From Coleofasciculus sp. LEGE 07092 (lineage in GTDB: Bacteria; Cyanobacteriota; Cyanobacteriia; Cyanobacteriales; Coleofasciculaceae), in assembly GCF_015207375.1 (NCBI RefSeq), contig NZ_JADEWY010000017.1:1-64000 (forward strand): a stretch of 64,000 nucleotides of DNA, read 5' to 3'. The translations under genes were made by a program, and so were the position numbers. Shown here in pieces: positions 43,341 to 52,805 of the stretch; the stretch's first letter is position 1, and each line of letters begins with the position of its first letter. The notes under the pieces were generated by a model that saw nothing but the letters and a program-made list of their open reading frames with translations, did not search any database and had not been told where the DNA came from.

Positions 43341-45782
43341 TTAAACTCTCCCTCGGCTCCTCGCTCTCTGGGCAACCTGAAGTTTCAAACGATTGTATAA
43401 ATCAACTTTAGGATCGGAATGACTAATGCAAGCAACTAAGGCGTAGCGTTGCATATCAATTTCATCTGGCTTTGCCCATTTGCGATTACAACTTACAACC
43501 AGGTACATGGGATTATTTTCATAGCCCTTTGATTTGATAATTTGGATTTGTCCCCTTTGCAAGGTTCCTTTTTTTCGCAAGTTAGCACCTGGGGATAACT
43601 CGACAACAATGCCAGAGCCATGCTTTTTCTTTAAGTTTTTCATAGAGATTTCTGTAAACTGCTCAGGCGAAGCTGTTTTACCAGCAGCTACATAAGCATT
43701 CACAATACTTTCACGATCAATCCTCTTGAAAAGGTTGAATTCCATTGTGACTCCTAAGTATGAGTCTCCACGAGTCGGTCGAGTCGGTGGGTCAAATGCT
43801 AGAGCAATAGATAAAATTCGGGTGCCTTCGGTCTGAAAAAACTCAGGTGGGAGTAAGGGAATCTCATAAATATGAAAATTACCGACAGGAATCAAGATAT
43901 TGTCTTCTTGCAAAATCACATAGTTTTCAGCAGAATACATTGCACGTTGCAAATCAGCCTGTCCATAGCCATAGATGGCTAGTCGCTGCTTGATTTGTTT
44001 GGGCTGTTTCCCCTGAAACTCAGGAGGAATATTGGGGGGCAGGGCAGCAGAGTTTGCAATAAGTACCCGTATTAGATTCGAGCTAGCATCTGGATATTTT
44101 GTAAAAAGTTGAGCGGCTAAGTTGGCAACACGAGGAGCCGCAAAGCTTGTGCCACTAGACAGTCGAAACAATGAGGTTGCGTAATCTTTTGATAGCGTCA
44201 GAATAGAAACTCCTGCTTGATTATCTTGAACTACCCTGCTGCCATCAAGAACCCAATCTCCTCCTAGATCTACAACTTCAGGCTTAATCATGCCATCAAC
44301 CCCAAAACCTGTTCTTGTAAAAGGAGAGGGGTATCCTGGTAGTTTAGTAACTGCATTGCGCCGAGCATCTAAAGGGTACGTCATGCTGCTGCGACCAAGA
44401 GAGAGAGAACCAACAGTGAGCGAGATTGCAGAAGTTGCAGGATCGATGATTCGAGCGCTCTCATTCGATAGGTAAGTTGGGTAGTGAGTTCGCAGTTGTT
44501 CTATGGAAGTTGCCTCTGGATAATAAGCATTTCCTGCTGAAACCACAAAAACAATGTTCTTATATTGATACTCATAGGCAATTTCATCAATTCTGGCAGC
44601 TAGGCGAAATTGTTTGAGTCCATCTCGGTAAATTTGTTCAGCATTCCCTAGTGAAATATTAATGACTTTACAGTTTGGATACTGCTTAATAAAGGCAAGA
44701 ATAGCTTCACTAAGTTGAGTTTCTACGAGGAGATCTTCGTCATATTGGTTATTTTCGTCTGTCACGCGGGCAGAGAAGAGCCAAGCAGTTGGATCGAATG
44801 AACGCTTTTCAATACATTTCTCGATGTTCCCATAGATAGCAATTCCAGCAACATTGGTGCCATGCCCTCCTTCATCATCAGGTCCACCTTTGATAAATTG
44901 GCGTTGTGCGTCAGGAAAGACGTCAGCTTCACCCAGAACCGGAGCAATTAATGGATGACCACGTTGCACACCAGAGTCAATGACGAGAACGCCACAATGG
45001 TCTTCAGGTGGAGGAATCACTTCCGGAAAACTGGAAATTGGTAGATTATAGTCAGCCGTACTCTCAAATGCAGGTTTGGGACGACGATCAATTTCCTTAA
45101 CAATTTCCTCTTGTAACAAAAGCTCTAAAACGTCGTGGGTAACTTTAATCCGAGCAATACATAGATAGTTGCCAATATAGCGATCGCTCATTCGCATTTG
45201 AGTGGTATCACTAGACAAGCCTTCTAACACTTCGGCGATGGTATCCAGAGATCGTTTCATTTCTTGGCGATCACCAGTGTGCCAAAGTTCCAAGTCTAGA
45301 GGAGCTAGTTCTCCCGGTTGGACTGGCTCTAGTTCCAATAAGCGACCAATGCGATCCTGTGGTTCGAGGGGTACTAGCTCATCAATTGCCCCCAAATATT
45401 CATACTTACAATCAGTTTTAATTCCACTGTAGTTCTCTAACCGCTTCTTGAATTCTGTAAGTTCATTGTCGGATGAGAAAACGACGATTGCTTTATTGAG
45501 ATTTGGTTCACGCGCTAGAAAAGTCAGCCCTGTTTTAGTCAACTCATCTTCTGAAAGATTACCCTTCTTAGCAAGTTTGATCTTGAAAATTAATTTTGGG
45601 TCAAGACGAAAGGGACTAGTCTTTTGCTTGATAGGCTGAATCAGGGTAGAGATTTGATCTAATAGCTGCCTACCGTGGGTGCTGCTATCAGAACGCTTCA
45701 TCCCACCGCCACCGCCCGTAGAGCGCCTTGGAAGTTCGATATTGATTTTTGGCAGTTTCAGGTGTTCAAACTGACTCACCAT
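43341..45782 (-). CDS. subtilisin-like serine protease, IetS-like
   Basis: 813 residues. A long N-terminal region (about 1-255, no known domain) precedes the S8 catalytic domain: Asp in GVLVIDSGVQRGHP (near 269), His in DEGGHGTNVAGIA (near 306), Asn in VVSAGNAYYP and Ser in SSGTSFAAPRVANLAAQ (near 542). A C-terminal region of about 230 residues follows. No signal peptide, so it acts in the cytosol. It overlaps the upstream AAA ATPase gene by 17 bases. The AAA plus subtilase pair is the layout of IetAS, first described as a plasmid-stability toxin-antitoxin system and later as an anti-phage system. Confidence 0.88.
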   Translation of the reverse strand: MVSQFEHLKLPKINIELPRRSTGGGGGMKRSDSSTHGRQLLDQISTLIQPIKQKTSPFRLDPKLIFKIKLAKKGNLSEDELTKTGLTFLAREPNLNKAIVVFSSDNELTEFKKRLENYSGIKTDCKYEYLGAIDELVPLEPQDRIGRLLELEPVQPGELAPLDLELWHTGDRQEMKRSLDTIAEVLEGLSSDTTQMRMSDRYIGNYLCIARIKVTHDVLELLLQEEIVKEIDRRPKPAFESTADYNLPISSFPEVIPPPEDHCGVLVIDSGVQRGHPLIAPVLGEADVFPDAQRQFIKGGPDDEGGHGTNVAGIAIYGNIEKCIEKRSFDPTAWLFSARVTDENNQYDEDLLVETQLSEAILAFIKQYPNCKVINISLGNAEQIYRDGLKQFRLAARIDEIAYEYQYKNIVFVVSAGNAYYPEATSIEQLRTHYPTYLSNESARIIDPATSAISLTVGSLSLGRSSMTYPLDARRNAVTKLPGYPSPFTRTGFGVDGMIKPEVVDLGGDWVLDGSRVVQDNQAGVSILTLSKDYATSLFRLSSGTSFAAPRVANLAAQLFTKYPDASSNLIRVLIANSAALPPNIPPEFQGKQPKQIKQRLAIYGYGQADLQRAMYSAENYVILQEDNILIPVGNFHIYEIPLLPPEFFQTEGTRILSIALAFDPPTRPTRGDSYLGVTMEFNLFKRIDRESIVNAYVAAGKTASPEQFTEISMKNLKKKHGSGIVVELSPGANLRKKGTLQRGQIQIIKSKGYENNPMYLVVSCNRKWAKPDEIDMQRYALVACISHSDPKVDLYNRLKLQVAQRARSRGRV

Positions 45783-46812
45783 TTTGGCTCGGCGTAGAGA
45801 ATTCTGTTGAGTTCGATATTATAAGTTGTCTATCTAGATAGCGCCCAATCGCAACTTCTAAATCATCAGCCGTAAGAATGCGATCGCCCCGCAAAATTAC
45901 TGCTTTAGTTGCATCAGCGCAAATGCGTTCTATGTCGGCTCCAGTAGCATTCTCAATCCGAGCAGCAAAAGCAGATAGATCAATTCCGCTATAACGTATA
46001 GCAGATAGGTAACGACCCAAAAGAGCCGTCCGGAGTTCAACGGATGGGTTATCAAAGAAGAGGACTTCATCAAATCGCCGCCAAATAGCGCTGTCAAGTA
46101 GTTTCTCGTGATTAGTCGCGGCAATAAACAGACCATTATTAGTTGAATTATCGATGAGCTGTAGCAGGCTGTTGACTAGTCGTTTAACTTCTCCATGTTC
46201 ATTTTGCGTGTTGCGATCACGGGCAATGGCATCAAATTCATCAAATAAAACAACCCATTCCCCTTTCTCAATATAGGCGAAAATTTTCTGGAGATTAGTC
46301 GCCGTTTCGCCCAAGTAAGAAGAGAATACAGCCGTCAGATTCACATAAATCAGTGGCAGTCCCAATACGCTGGAAAGGACTTTTGCAGTTTGGGTTTTGC
46401 CACAGCCAGGAGGCCCACAAAAGAGAAGTTTGCTTTTGGGTCTAAGGCTATAGGCTGCGAGGATATCTTGCTTACGATTTTCGAGGACAATTTCTTGCAG
46501 GACATCAAAGATTTTTTCACTGAGGATAATGCGATCCCAAGTGAGATCGAATTGTTTCACCTCAAGCAAAGAGAGTCCAGTTTCTTTGTCTTTGGGCAAT
46601 TCAGGAAACTGGTTCCAGGGGGCAAGGTTAGCGGCTAAGCGCTTGGTGTATCCGTTCCCATTGTGGAGCAGCTTTTCGAGATCTCTAGCAAGCAGGGTAT
46701 GGTTTTTACTTTTTTCTTCTTCGATAAGTTCCATCGCGGCAGCCAAAAACTCTTCTCTCTCGTTGTGAGAGAAGCTCCTGAAGAGTTTTCTGAGGATTTC
46801 GCCACGTGCCAT
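45766..46812 (-). CDS. AAA+ ATPase, IetA-like
   Basis: 348 residues. An N-terminal helical part (about 1-95) is followed by one AAA+ module. Walker A is FCGPPGCGKTQTA (near 130), Walker B WVVLFDEFDAIARDR (near 190), sensor 1 FIAATNH and the arginine-finger region IWRRFDEVLFF. A C-terminal lid contains GADIERICADATKAV. It belongs to the SpoVK/FtsH-like AAA group. The 17-base overlap with the protease gene implies translational coupling. In IetAS pairs the ATPase is thought to control the protease. No transposase borders the pair. Confidence 0.88.
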   Translation of the reverse strand: MARGEILRKLFRSFSHNEREEFLAAAMELIEEEKSKNHTLLARDLEKLLHNGNGYTKRLAANLAPWNQFPELPKDKETGLSLLEVKQFDLTWDRIILSEKIFDVLQEIVLENRKQDILAAYSLRPKSKLLFCGPPGCGKTQTAKVLSSVLGLPLIYVNLTAVFSSYLGETATNLQKIFAYIEKGEWVVLFDEFDAIARDRNTQNEHGEVKRLVNSLLQLIDNSTNNGLFIAATNHEKLLDSAIWRRFDEVLFFDNPSVELRTALLGRYLSAIRYSGIDLSAFAARIENATGADIERICADATKAVILRGDRILTADDLEVAIGRYLDRQLIISNSTEFSTPSQNGESV

Positions 46813-47113
46813 ACATCAGAGTGGAATTAAATCCCTTACATACACTTATCATAGAACGCTTGTACTAATACTTTCAAAAACTTTAATTCACCCTACCCTA
46901 GCACTGAAATATTACACCTAATGGGACAGGACTTACGCACTAAGGCAAATCAGTAACCGTATAATCAGGCTTCCAGCTTCTCCACCAATGCTCAAAACAA
47001 CGAGAATTCGTTCATGCTCGTCAGACTTTTGTCTAAGGTAGTGATAGCCTTTCATCAGCAGTTGAGCTGGGGAAGGGTTTAACTCACAACCGTAGATAAG
47101 CAAACACTGAACA
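46813..47113. other. divergent promoter region of the two subtilase loci
   Basis: 301 bases between the AAA gene (minus) and the hydrolase-subtilase gene (plus). GGACTTACGCA at 46928, a word common in cyanobacterial dispersed repeats, is the only feature noted. No RNA or clear promoter. Confidence 0.5.
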
Positions 47114-49324
47114 ATGGATAATTTGACTGTAGTTTACGTTCATGGTATAGGAGAGCAGCCGGCTCCTGCCGTCCTGAAGCGAAGTTGGGATAAGGCGCTG
47201 TTTGGAATAGATATGGGAGCGCGTACCCGCTTGGCTTATTGGTCGGACATTCAGTATCCACAGCCAATTGCTGCTGCCAAAACCCAAGGATTTGCAATAG
47301 CCGCGTTGGAAACCGAACGTCCTCTATCCGATACGGAAGTGATTGAGGAAAGTCAACAGCTTGTTCCCGAGAGCAACGAAGCGCACGCTTATGCTGAGAA
47401 GTTAGCGCAGGAAATGCTAGCTAATAACGCTCCCAGCCGTGGGGTAAGCACTCAGTTCTTTGGTGGTGATCTCCGTTTGCTGCCTGACTCCATTCGTCGC
47501 AAAATTACCGAATGGCTGACCAAAAGCTTTATTCAAGATACAGCCGCTTATTTTTATAACGAGCAAAAGCGGGAGAAAATTCGCGATCGCTTGCGCCAAA
47601 TTCTCATTCCCGAAAACGGACTGTATCTAGTCATTGGACATAGCATGGGTTCCATTATCGCCTATGACGTGCTGCGTCAGCTAGAGAATTCAGACATTCC
47701 GATTCCCTTATTCCTGACGATTGGTTCCCCTCTGGGTATTGAGGCGGTTAAAGACAATCTCGGACACCCTTGGAAAGTGCCAACAGGAGTGACGAATTGG
47801 CAGAATTTTGCCGACCGCTTCGATCCGGTAGCCTTTGATAAAGGAATCTCCAATGATTTTTCACCCATTGGCAAGATTAAGGATTCGATTGTCCGTAATC
47901 TCAAAAGTGACAGTCTTCTTGACTTTGACCCCCATTCTGGAACTGGCTATTTAGGCACAAAAGAAGTTCAACGGGCGGTACAAGAGGTAGTGGGTTCAAC
48001 CTTTGCCCAACCCATTGCATCCTTTGTGATTGCTAAGGATGTAGCAGAGGAGATGGCAGGACCTGTGGAACGGTTGCCTGTGCTAATTGAACTCAGTGAC
48101 GAGATAACTGGTGCAACGCTTCGAGGGGCCTCAGCGACCACCCTAGACACCAAGCGAGAGACGCTGGTTCAAGAACTTCAGCAACTTACCCATAATCAAG
48201 AAGAGGCGAAAATTGACCCCTTGCAGCGCTACGTGGCAGCAGAGTTAACCCCAGCCGAGATTGAACGGCTAGCAGCCCGTTATAAAAATCTGCCCTTTGC
48301 CCGTATCTGGAAAAACTCCCGGAAGGTTGCCCTGCTGGATCAATCGATTCACAAAGTGCAAGCCTATACTGCCCAGCTCGGCTATGGGGCAACGGGTAAA
48401 GATATTAACTGGGCGATACTAGATACGGGCATTCAACCCAACCATCCCCATTTCCAAACCCATAAAAACATTGCGCAACAGTGGGATTGTACTGGAGTAG
48501 GGCAACCCCGACAGGGTAAAGCCTTAGACGTACACGGACATGGCACCCACGTTGCTGGCGTTATTGCTGGGATGGGTAAGGAAGATAGTCCTTATGCCAA
48601 ATTCCGAGGTATGGCACCCGAAACCCAGTTGCATATCTATAAAGTTTTGGATGATGAGGGCTATGGCAACGATGCTTGGATTATCAAAGCACTCAATCAC
48701 ATTGCCAGTGTCAATGAATCCTCGCCCAATTTAGTAATTCATGGCGTCAATCTGAGTCTGGGAGGTCCTTTTGACCCCACGGTGTACGGTTGCGGTCATT
48801 CTCCCATCTGCCGGGAACTTCGCCGTCTCTGGCGTCAGGGGGTAGTAGTTTGCATTGCTGCTGGGAATGAAGGGCGTCTGATTATTCAAACGGCACAAGG
48901 CATTAGCGAACTCAATCTTGACTTATCTATTGGTGATCCGGCTAATTTAGAAGAAGCGATCGCAGTGGGTTCGGTTCATAAGCAACAACCTCATACTTAC
49001 GGCATTTCTTACTTTTCCTCCCGTGGTCCAACGGCAGACGGACGCGCCAAACCGGATGTGGTAGCACCCGGAGAACAAATTATTTCGTGCAATGCTAATT
49101 TTTCAGAGGAACAAGACCTCTATGTGGGAATGAGTGGTACGAGTATGGCTTGTCCCCATGTTTCCGGTGTTGTTGCCGCCTTCCTCTCAGTGCGTCAGGA
49201 ATTCATTGGCTATCCTGATCGAGTTAAAGAGATTCTTCTGTCCCATTGTACGGATTTGAAACGCGATCGCTACCACCAAGGAGCCGGTATGCCGAATCTG
49301 GTTAAGATGTTGAGCCGGACTTAA
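47114..49324 (+). CDS. alpha/beta-hydrolase fused to subtilisin-like protease
   Basis: 736 residues in one frame. The N-terminal alpha/beta hydrolase (about 1-290) has the oxyanion loop VYVHGIGEQ (5-13) and nucleophile elbow LVIGHSMGSIIAYDVL (Ser near 177). A linker is followed by an S8 protease domain (about 395-736): Asp in NWAILDTGIQPNHP (near 437), His in DVHGHGTHVAGVIAG (near 475), Asn in AAGNEGR (near 584) and Ser in GMSGTSMACPHVSG (near 676). Both catalytic sets look complete. No signal peptide. It may couple lipid/ester hydrolysis to proteolysis; function unknown. Alternative: two-domain housekeeping peptidase. Confidence 0.88.
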   Translation: MDNLTVVYVHGIGEQPAPAVLKRSWDKALFGIDMGARTRLAYWSDIQYPQPIAAAKTQGFAIAALETERPLSDTEVIEESQQLVPESNEAHAYAEKLAQEMLANNAPSRGVSTQFFGGDLRLLPDSIRRKITEWLTKSFIQDTAAYFYNEQKREKIRDRLRQILIPENGLYLVIGHSMGSIIAYDVLRQLENSDIPIPLFLTIGSPLGIEAVKDNLGHPWKVPTGVTNWQNFADRFDPVAFDKGISNDFSPIGKIKDSIVRNLKSDSLLDFDPHSGTGYLGTKEVQRAVQEVVGSTFAQPIASFVIAKDVAEEMAGPVERLPVLIELSDEITGATLRGASATTLDTKRETLVQELQQLTHNQEEAKIDPLQRYVAAELTPAEIERLAARYKNLPFARIWKNSRKVALLDQSIHKVQAYTAQLGYGATGKDINWAILDTGIQPNHPHFQTHKNIAQQWDCTGVGQPRQGKALDVHGHGTHVAGVIAGMGKEDSPYAKFRGMAPETQLHIYKVLDDEGYGNDAWIIKALNHIASVNESSPNLVIHGVNLSLGGPFDPTVYGCGHSPICRELRRLWRQGVVVCIAAGNEGRLIIQTAQGISELNLDLSIGDPANLEEAIAVGSVHKQQPHTYGISYFSSRGPTADGRAKPDVVAPGEQIISCNANFSEEQDLYVGMSGTSMACPHVSGVVAAFLSVRQEFIGYPDRVKEILLSHCTDLKRDRYHQGAGMPNLVKMLSRT

Positions 49325-49407
49325 GTTAAGTAGGGAGTGGGGAATCTGCTGCATTCAGACGCTCTATTCTATTACAATCTGTAAAGAAACTGAAAAGGAA
49401 AGGCTGA

Positions 49408-50877
49408 ATGCGCGTAGCGATTGTTGGGGCGGGACTCGCTGGAATGGCGACGGCTGTTGAATTAGTCGATGCCGGACATGAAGTCGAACTCTTTGAATCC
49501 CGTCCTTTTGTTGGTGGAAAGGTGGGTAGCTGGATTGATGCTGATGGCAATCCTATCGAGATGGGATTGCACGTTTTCTTTGGCTGCTATTACAACGTGT
49601 TTGATTTAATGAAGCAGGTGGGGGCGTTTGAGAATCTGCGCCTGAAAGAGCATTCCCACACCTTTATTAATCAAGGCGGACGCACGGGGGCGCTGGATTT
49701 TCGCTTCATTACGGGTGCGCCTTTCAACGGACTGAAAGCCTTTTTTACCACTTCTCAGCTATCGGTAAAAGATAAGTTGCAAAATGCGATCGCTCTCGGT
49801 ACAAGTCCTTTGATTCGTGGGTTGGTTGACTTTGATGGGGCGATGGAAACCATTCGAGAACTCGACTCGATCAGCTTCGCTGATTGGTTTCGGCGTCATG
49901 GGGGTTCTAATGGCAGTTTGAAGCGGATGTGGAATCCTATCGCCTATGCTCTTGGTTTTATTGATACGGAAAATATCTCTGCCCGTTGTATGCTGACGAT
50001 TTTCCAGTTGTTTGCCGCTAGAACGGAAGCTTCAGTGTTGCGGATGCTGGAAGGTTCTCCCCACGAGTACCTGCACAAACCCATTATTAATTACTTAGAA
50101 GCGCGAGGGGCAAAAATTTATACCAGACGCCGCGTGCGAGAAATCCTCTATACCGAAGCGAGGGAACAAGCTAAAGTCACGGGTTTGATGATTGCTAAAG
50201 GTGACACCGAAGAAACTATCGTCGCTGATGCCTACGTCTGCGCCTCTGATGTCCCTGGTGTACAACGCTTGTTACCCCAAACATGGCGCAAGTGGTCGGA
50301 GTTTGACAATATCTATAAGCTGGATACAGTACCCGTGGCAACGGTGCAACTGCGGTTTGATGGTTGGGTAACGGAACTTGACGATGCCCAGAAACGAAAG
50401 CAACTTGAAAAAGCAGTGGGGATCGATAATCTCCTCTATACCGCTGATGCGGACTTCTCTTGTTTTGCTGACTTAGCCTTAACGAGTCCCGGTGATTATT
50501 ACCGCCAGGGAGAGGGCTCACTCTTGCAATTGGTACTCACTCCCGGTGATCCGTTTATCCGACAGAGTAACGAAGCGATCGCTCAACACGTTCTTCAGCA
50601 AGTCCAGGAGTTGTTCCCTTCCTCTCGTGAACTACACATGACTTGGTACAGTGTAGTTAAGTTGGCTCAGTCTCTCTATCGAGAATCCCCCGGTACAGAT
50701 GCCTACCGTCCCGCTCAAAAAACACCAATCAGCAACTTCTTCCTAGCTGGCAGCTACACCCAGCAAGACTATATCGATAGTATGGAAGGAGCAACCCTAT
50801 CTGGGCGTTGTGCTGCCAAAGCTATTCTAGAAAATGCTCCGAACCTAGTAGAGCGATCGCCTGCGATCAGCGTTTGA
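49408..50877 (+). CDS. crtQ: 9,9'-di-cis-zeta-carotene desaturase
   Basis: 489 residues, plant-type Zds/CrtQ. The N-terminal FAD site is [20 protein letters not shown] (3-22), then [13 protein letters not shown] and the strongly conserved [16 protein letters not shown] near 53. The C-terminal substrate/FAD motif is [18 protein letters not shown] near 447. It converts zeta-carotene to lycopene in carotenoid synthesis, membrane-associated. GAAAAGGAAAGG upstream gives a good ribosome site. It is followed 43 bases later by an SRPBCC gene, a pairing often seen in cyanobacteria. Confidence 0.96.
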   Translation: MRVAIVGAGLAGMATAVELVDAGHEVELFESRPFVGGKVGSWIDADGNPIEMGLHVFFGCYYNVFDLMKQVGAFENLRLKEHSHTFINQGGRTGALDFRFITGAPFNGLKAFFTTSQLSVKDKLQNAIALGTSPLIRGLVDFDGAMETIRELDSISFADWFRRHGGSNGSLKRMWNPIAYALGFIDTENISARCMLTIFQLFAARTEASVLRMLEGSPHEYLHKPIINYLEARGAKIYTRRRVREILYTEAREQAKVTGLMIAKGDTEETIVADAYVCASDVPGVQRLLPQTWRKWSEFDNIYKLDTVPVATVQLRFDGWVTELDDAQKRKQLEKAVGIDNLLYTADADFSCFADLALTSPGDYYRQGEGSLLQLVLTPGDPFIRQSNEAIAQHVLQQVQELFPSSRELHMTWYSVVKLAQSLYRESPGTDAYRPAQKTPISNFFLAGSYTQQDYIDSMEGATLSGRCAAKAILENAPNLVERSPAISV

Positions 50878-50920
50878 GTCTATCCATGTCTTTTTCACCT
50901 ATTCCTCACTCCCTATTCCA

Positions 50921-51364
50921 ATGTCCAAATGGTTAGAACACAGCGTACAGGTTGAAGTCGAGGTTCCCATTGATGTGGTGTGGAATCTTTGGTCTGATCT
51001 AGAACAAATGCCCCAGTGGATGAAGTGGATTGACTCGGTACAGATATTAGAAGATAATCCGGAGCTATCCCGCTGGAAACTTGCCAGTGGTGGCTTTGAA
51101 TTTAGTTGGCTCTCTCGCATTCTGAAAGTGGAGCCTCACCAGATCATCCAGTGGGAATCAATTGATGGCTTACCCAATCGGGGTGCTATTCGCTTCTATG
51201 ATCGCTATGGCAGCAGTATTGTTAAGCTGACTGTGGCTTATGATATTCCTGGAATTCTCGGTCAGCTAATGGATAATCTGTTTCTAGGTCGTATTGTTGA
51301 GTCTACTATCGAGGCAGATTTAGAGCGATTTCGACAATATGCCCTTAATGTCATGTCGGGTTAA
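50921..51364 (+). CDS. SRPBCC (polyketide cyclase-like) protein
   Basis: 147 residues. The pattern VEVEVPIDVVWNLWSDLEQM (about 8-27) followed by PQWMKWIDSV matches the START/Bet v1-like SRPBCC fold, which binds hydrophobic ligands. The closing helix ESTIEADLERFRQYALNV is also typical. It lies immediately downstream of crtQ and is probably co-transcribed. A role in handling a carotenoid or other lipid is an inference from this linkage. Confidence 0.85.
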   Translation: MSKWLEHSVQVEVEVPIDVVWNLWSDLEQMPQWMKWIDSVQILEDNPELSRWKLASGGFEFSWLSRILKVEPHQIIQWESIDGLPNRGAIRFYDRYGSSIVKLTVAYDIPGILGQLMDNLFLGRIVESTIEADLERFRQYALNVMSG

Positions 51365-51390
51365 ACTCACATCTTGCACCAGTCTCACTA

Positions 51391-51516
51391 ACCGCCAGTG
51401 GTTTAAACCACTGGCTCATAGCTGGCATTCGTCTGGCATACGACTGGATAAGAGTTTTAGTCCACAAAGCGTGGACTTAAGCTATTAGCCCGGAGTTTTA
51501 ACTCTGGGTGGGTTTT
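51391..51516 (+). repeat. composite palindromic repeat, copy A
   Basis: Built of palindromes: CCAGTGGTTTAAACCACTGG, then TTTAGTCCAC with GTGGACTTAA, then CCCGGAGTTTTAACTCTGGG. It lies between convergent SRPBCC and alcohol dehydrogenase genes. A longer copy in opposite orientation is at 62773-62994. Confidence 0.8.
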
Positions 51517-51545
51517 CGGGTTTAAGGTGTCGCTTGGTGAGGATG

Positions 51546-52550
51546 TCAATAATGCTTCAAAACCAAGCGATAACGGGGCTTACCATTGCGAAGCTTTTCT
51601 ATCGCCTCATTCACCTGCTCAAAGCTGAACGTTTCCGTAATCGGTTCGACACCGTGCCGTGCCGCAAAGTCGATCATCCGAGCAGTTGTTACCGGACTAC
51701 CCAGTGGACTACCCGAAATCGACTTCTGACCTGCAATCATGGGGAAAAGCTGAGTGGATAGCGGATTAGGAACTACCCCAACTAAGTGTAACCGACCCTT
51801 TGGACGCAATGCCGCAATGTAAGCATTCCAGTCTAGGTCAGCATTAACCGTAGAGAGAATTAAGTCAAAGGAATTCTGGACCGATTCCAGCGCTTTAGGA
51901 TCACGAGAGTTGACAAAATGATTGGCTCCCAACTTCCGTGCTTCTGCTTCTTTGTCAGGACTCGTCGAAAAAGCCGTCACGTCACATCCCCAAGCATGGA
52001 GGAAGCCGAGCGCCATGTGACCCAATCCCCCAATGCCAATCACACCCACTCGATCTGTCGGCTTAATATCAAACTGGACAATAGGGTTAAATACAGTGAT
52101 GCCGCCACAGAATAGCGGACCTGCGGTAGCAGAATTAACCCCCTCTGGTAGGGAAACCACCCAACTATGATGAGCGCGAACCTTATCAGCGAATCCACCA
52201 TGACGACCGACAATTGTACCTTCTGCGGTCAAACAGAGGTTGTGATTGCCAGACATACACCATTCGCAAGTCATGCAGGAACGAGAATACCAACCTAATC
52301 CAACTCGTTGTCCCACATTCAGCGTGCTTACTCTATCTCCCAACGCTGCGATTGTACCAACAACCTCATGACCTGGAACAAAGGGATACTTCGTCATCCC
52401 CCACTCATTGTCTAGCATACTCAAGTCACTGTGACAAAGCCCACAGTACTCGACATTAATCTCTACCTCTTCATCGCCAAGAGAACCCGGATCATACTCG
52501 AAGGGCTTTAGTTCTCCACCCGGTTCATGAGCCGCATAAGCTTTGATCAT
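51546..52550 (-). CDS. zinc-dependent NAD(P) alcohol dehydrogenase (cinnamyl-type)
   Basis: 334 residues, medium-chain dehydrogenase. The catalytic zinc site has CGLCHSDLSMLDNE (Cys near 36) and GHEVVGTIAALGDRV (near 60). Structural zinc Cys lie in CMTCEWCMSGNHNLC (about 92-106). The Rossmann motif is VGVIGIGGLGHMALGFLHA (about 168-186). It is close to the YahK/AdhA and cinnamyl alcohol dehydrogenase type, usually NADPH-dependent aldehyde reductases with broad specificity. ATG start; divergent from the formate-dehydrogenase-like pseudogene. Confidence 0.93.
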   Translation of the reverse strand: MIKAYAAHEPGGELKPFEYDPGSLGDEEVEINVEYCGLCHSDLSMLDNEWGMTKYPFVPGHEVVGTIAALGDRVSTLNVGQRVGLGWYSRSCMTCEWCMSGNHNLCLTAEGTIVGRHGGFADKVRAHHSWVVSLPEGVNSATAGPLFCGGITVFNPIVQFDIKPTDRVGVIGIGGLGHMALGFLHAWGCDVTAFSTSPDKEAEARKLGANHFVNSRDPKALESVQNSFDLILSTVNADLDWNAYIAALRPKGRLHLVGVVPNPLSTQLFPMIAGQKSISGSPLGSPVTTARMIDFAARHGVEPITETFSFEQVNEAIEKLRNGKPRYRLVLKHY

Positions 52551-52639
52551 TGTTAGAGCTTTAGTGATTGCTGTAGGTCATTGTAGAGTGGCAATCTCTT
52601 CAAAACGTACTTATTCAGCAAGTCTTTACATGATTTTTT

Positions 52640-52696
52640 AAGGAGAGATAGCGGTTCAGATCCCCTACTTCTTAAAGAAGTCGGGGATCTCTCCTT
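52640..52696. repeat. dispersed palindrome, copy 2
   Basis: The core CAGATCCCCTACTTCTTAAA plus GAAGTCGGGGATC nearly repeats the 5312-5344 element. Outer arms AAGGAGAGAT and ATCTCTCCTT extend the stem. It lies between divergent genes, so it is not just a terminator. Confidence 0.7.
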
Positions 52697-52805
52697 TAAC
52701 TACATTACCGCAACCAACTGCATTTGTTGAGTTGCACGAACCTGTCGATAGGTCGAAAACTCCATGGTAAAGTGAGCCTGACCCGAAGAAAGCGATCGCA
52801 CTGCC

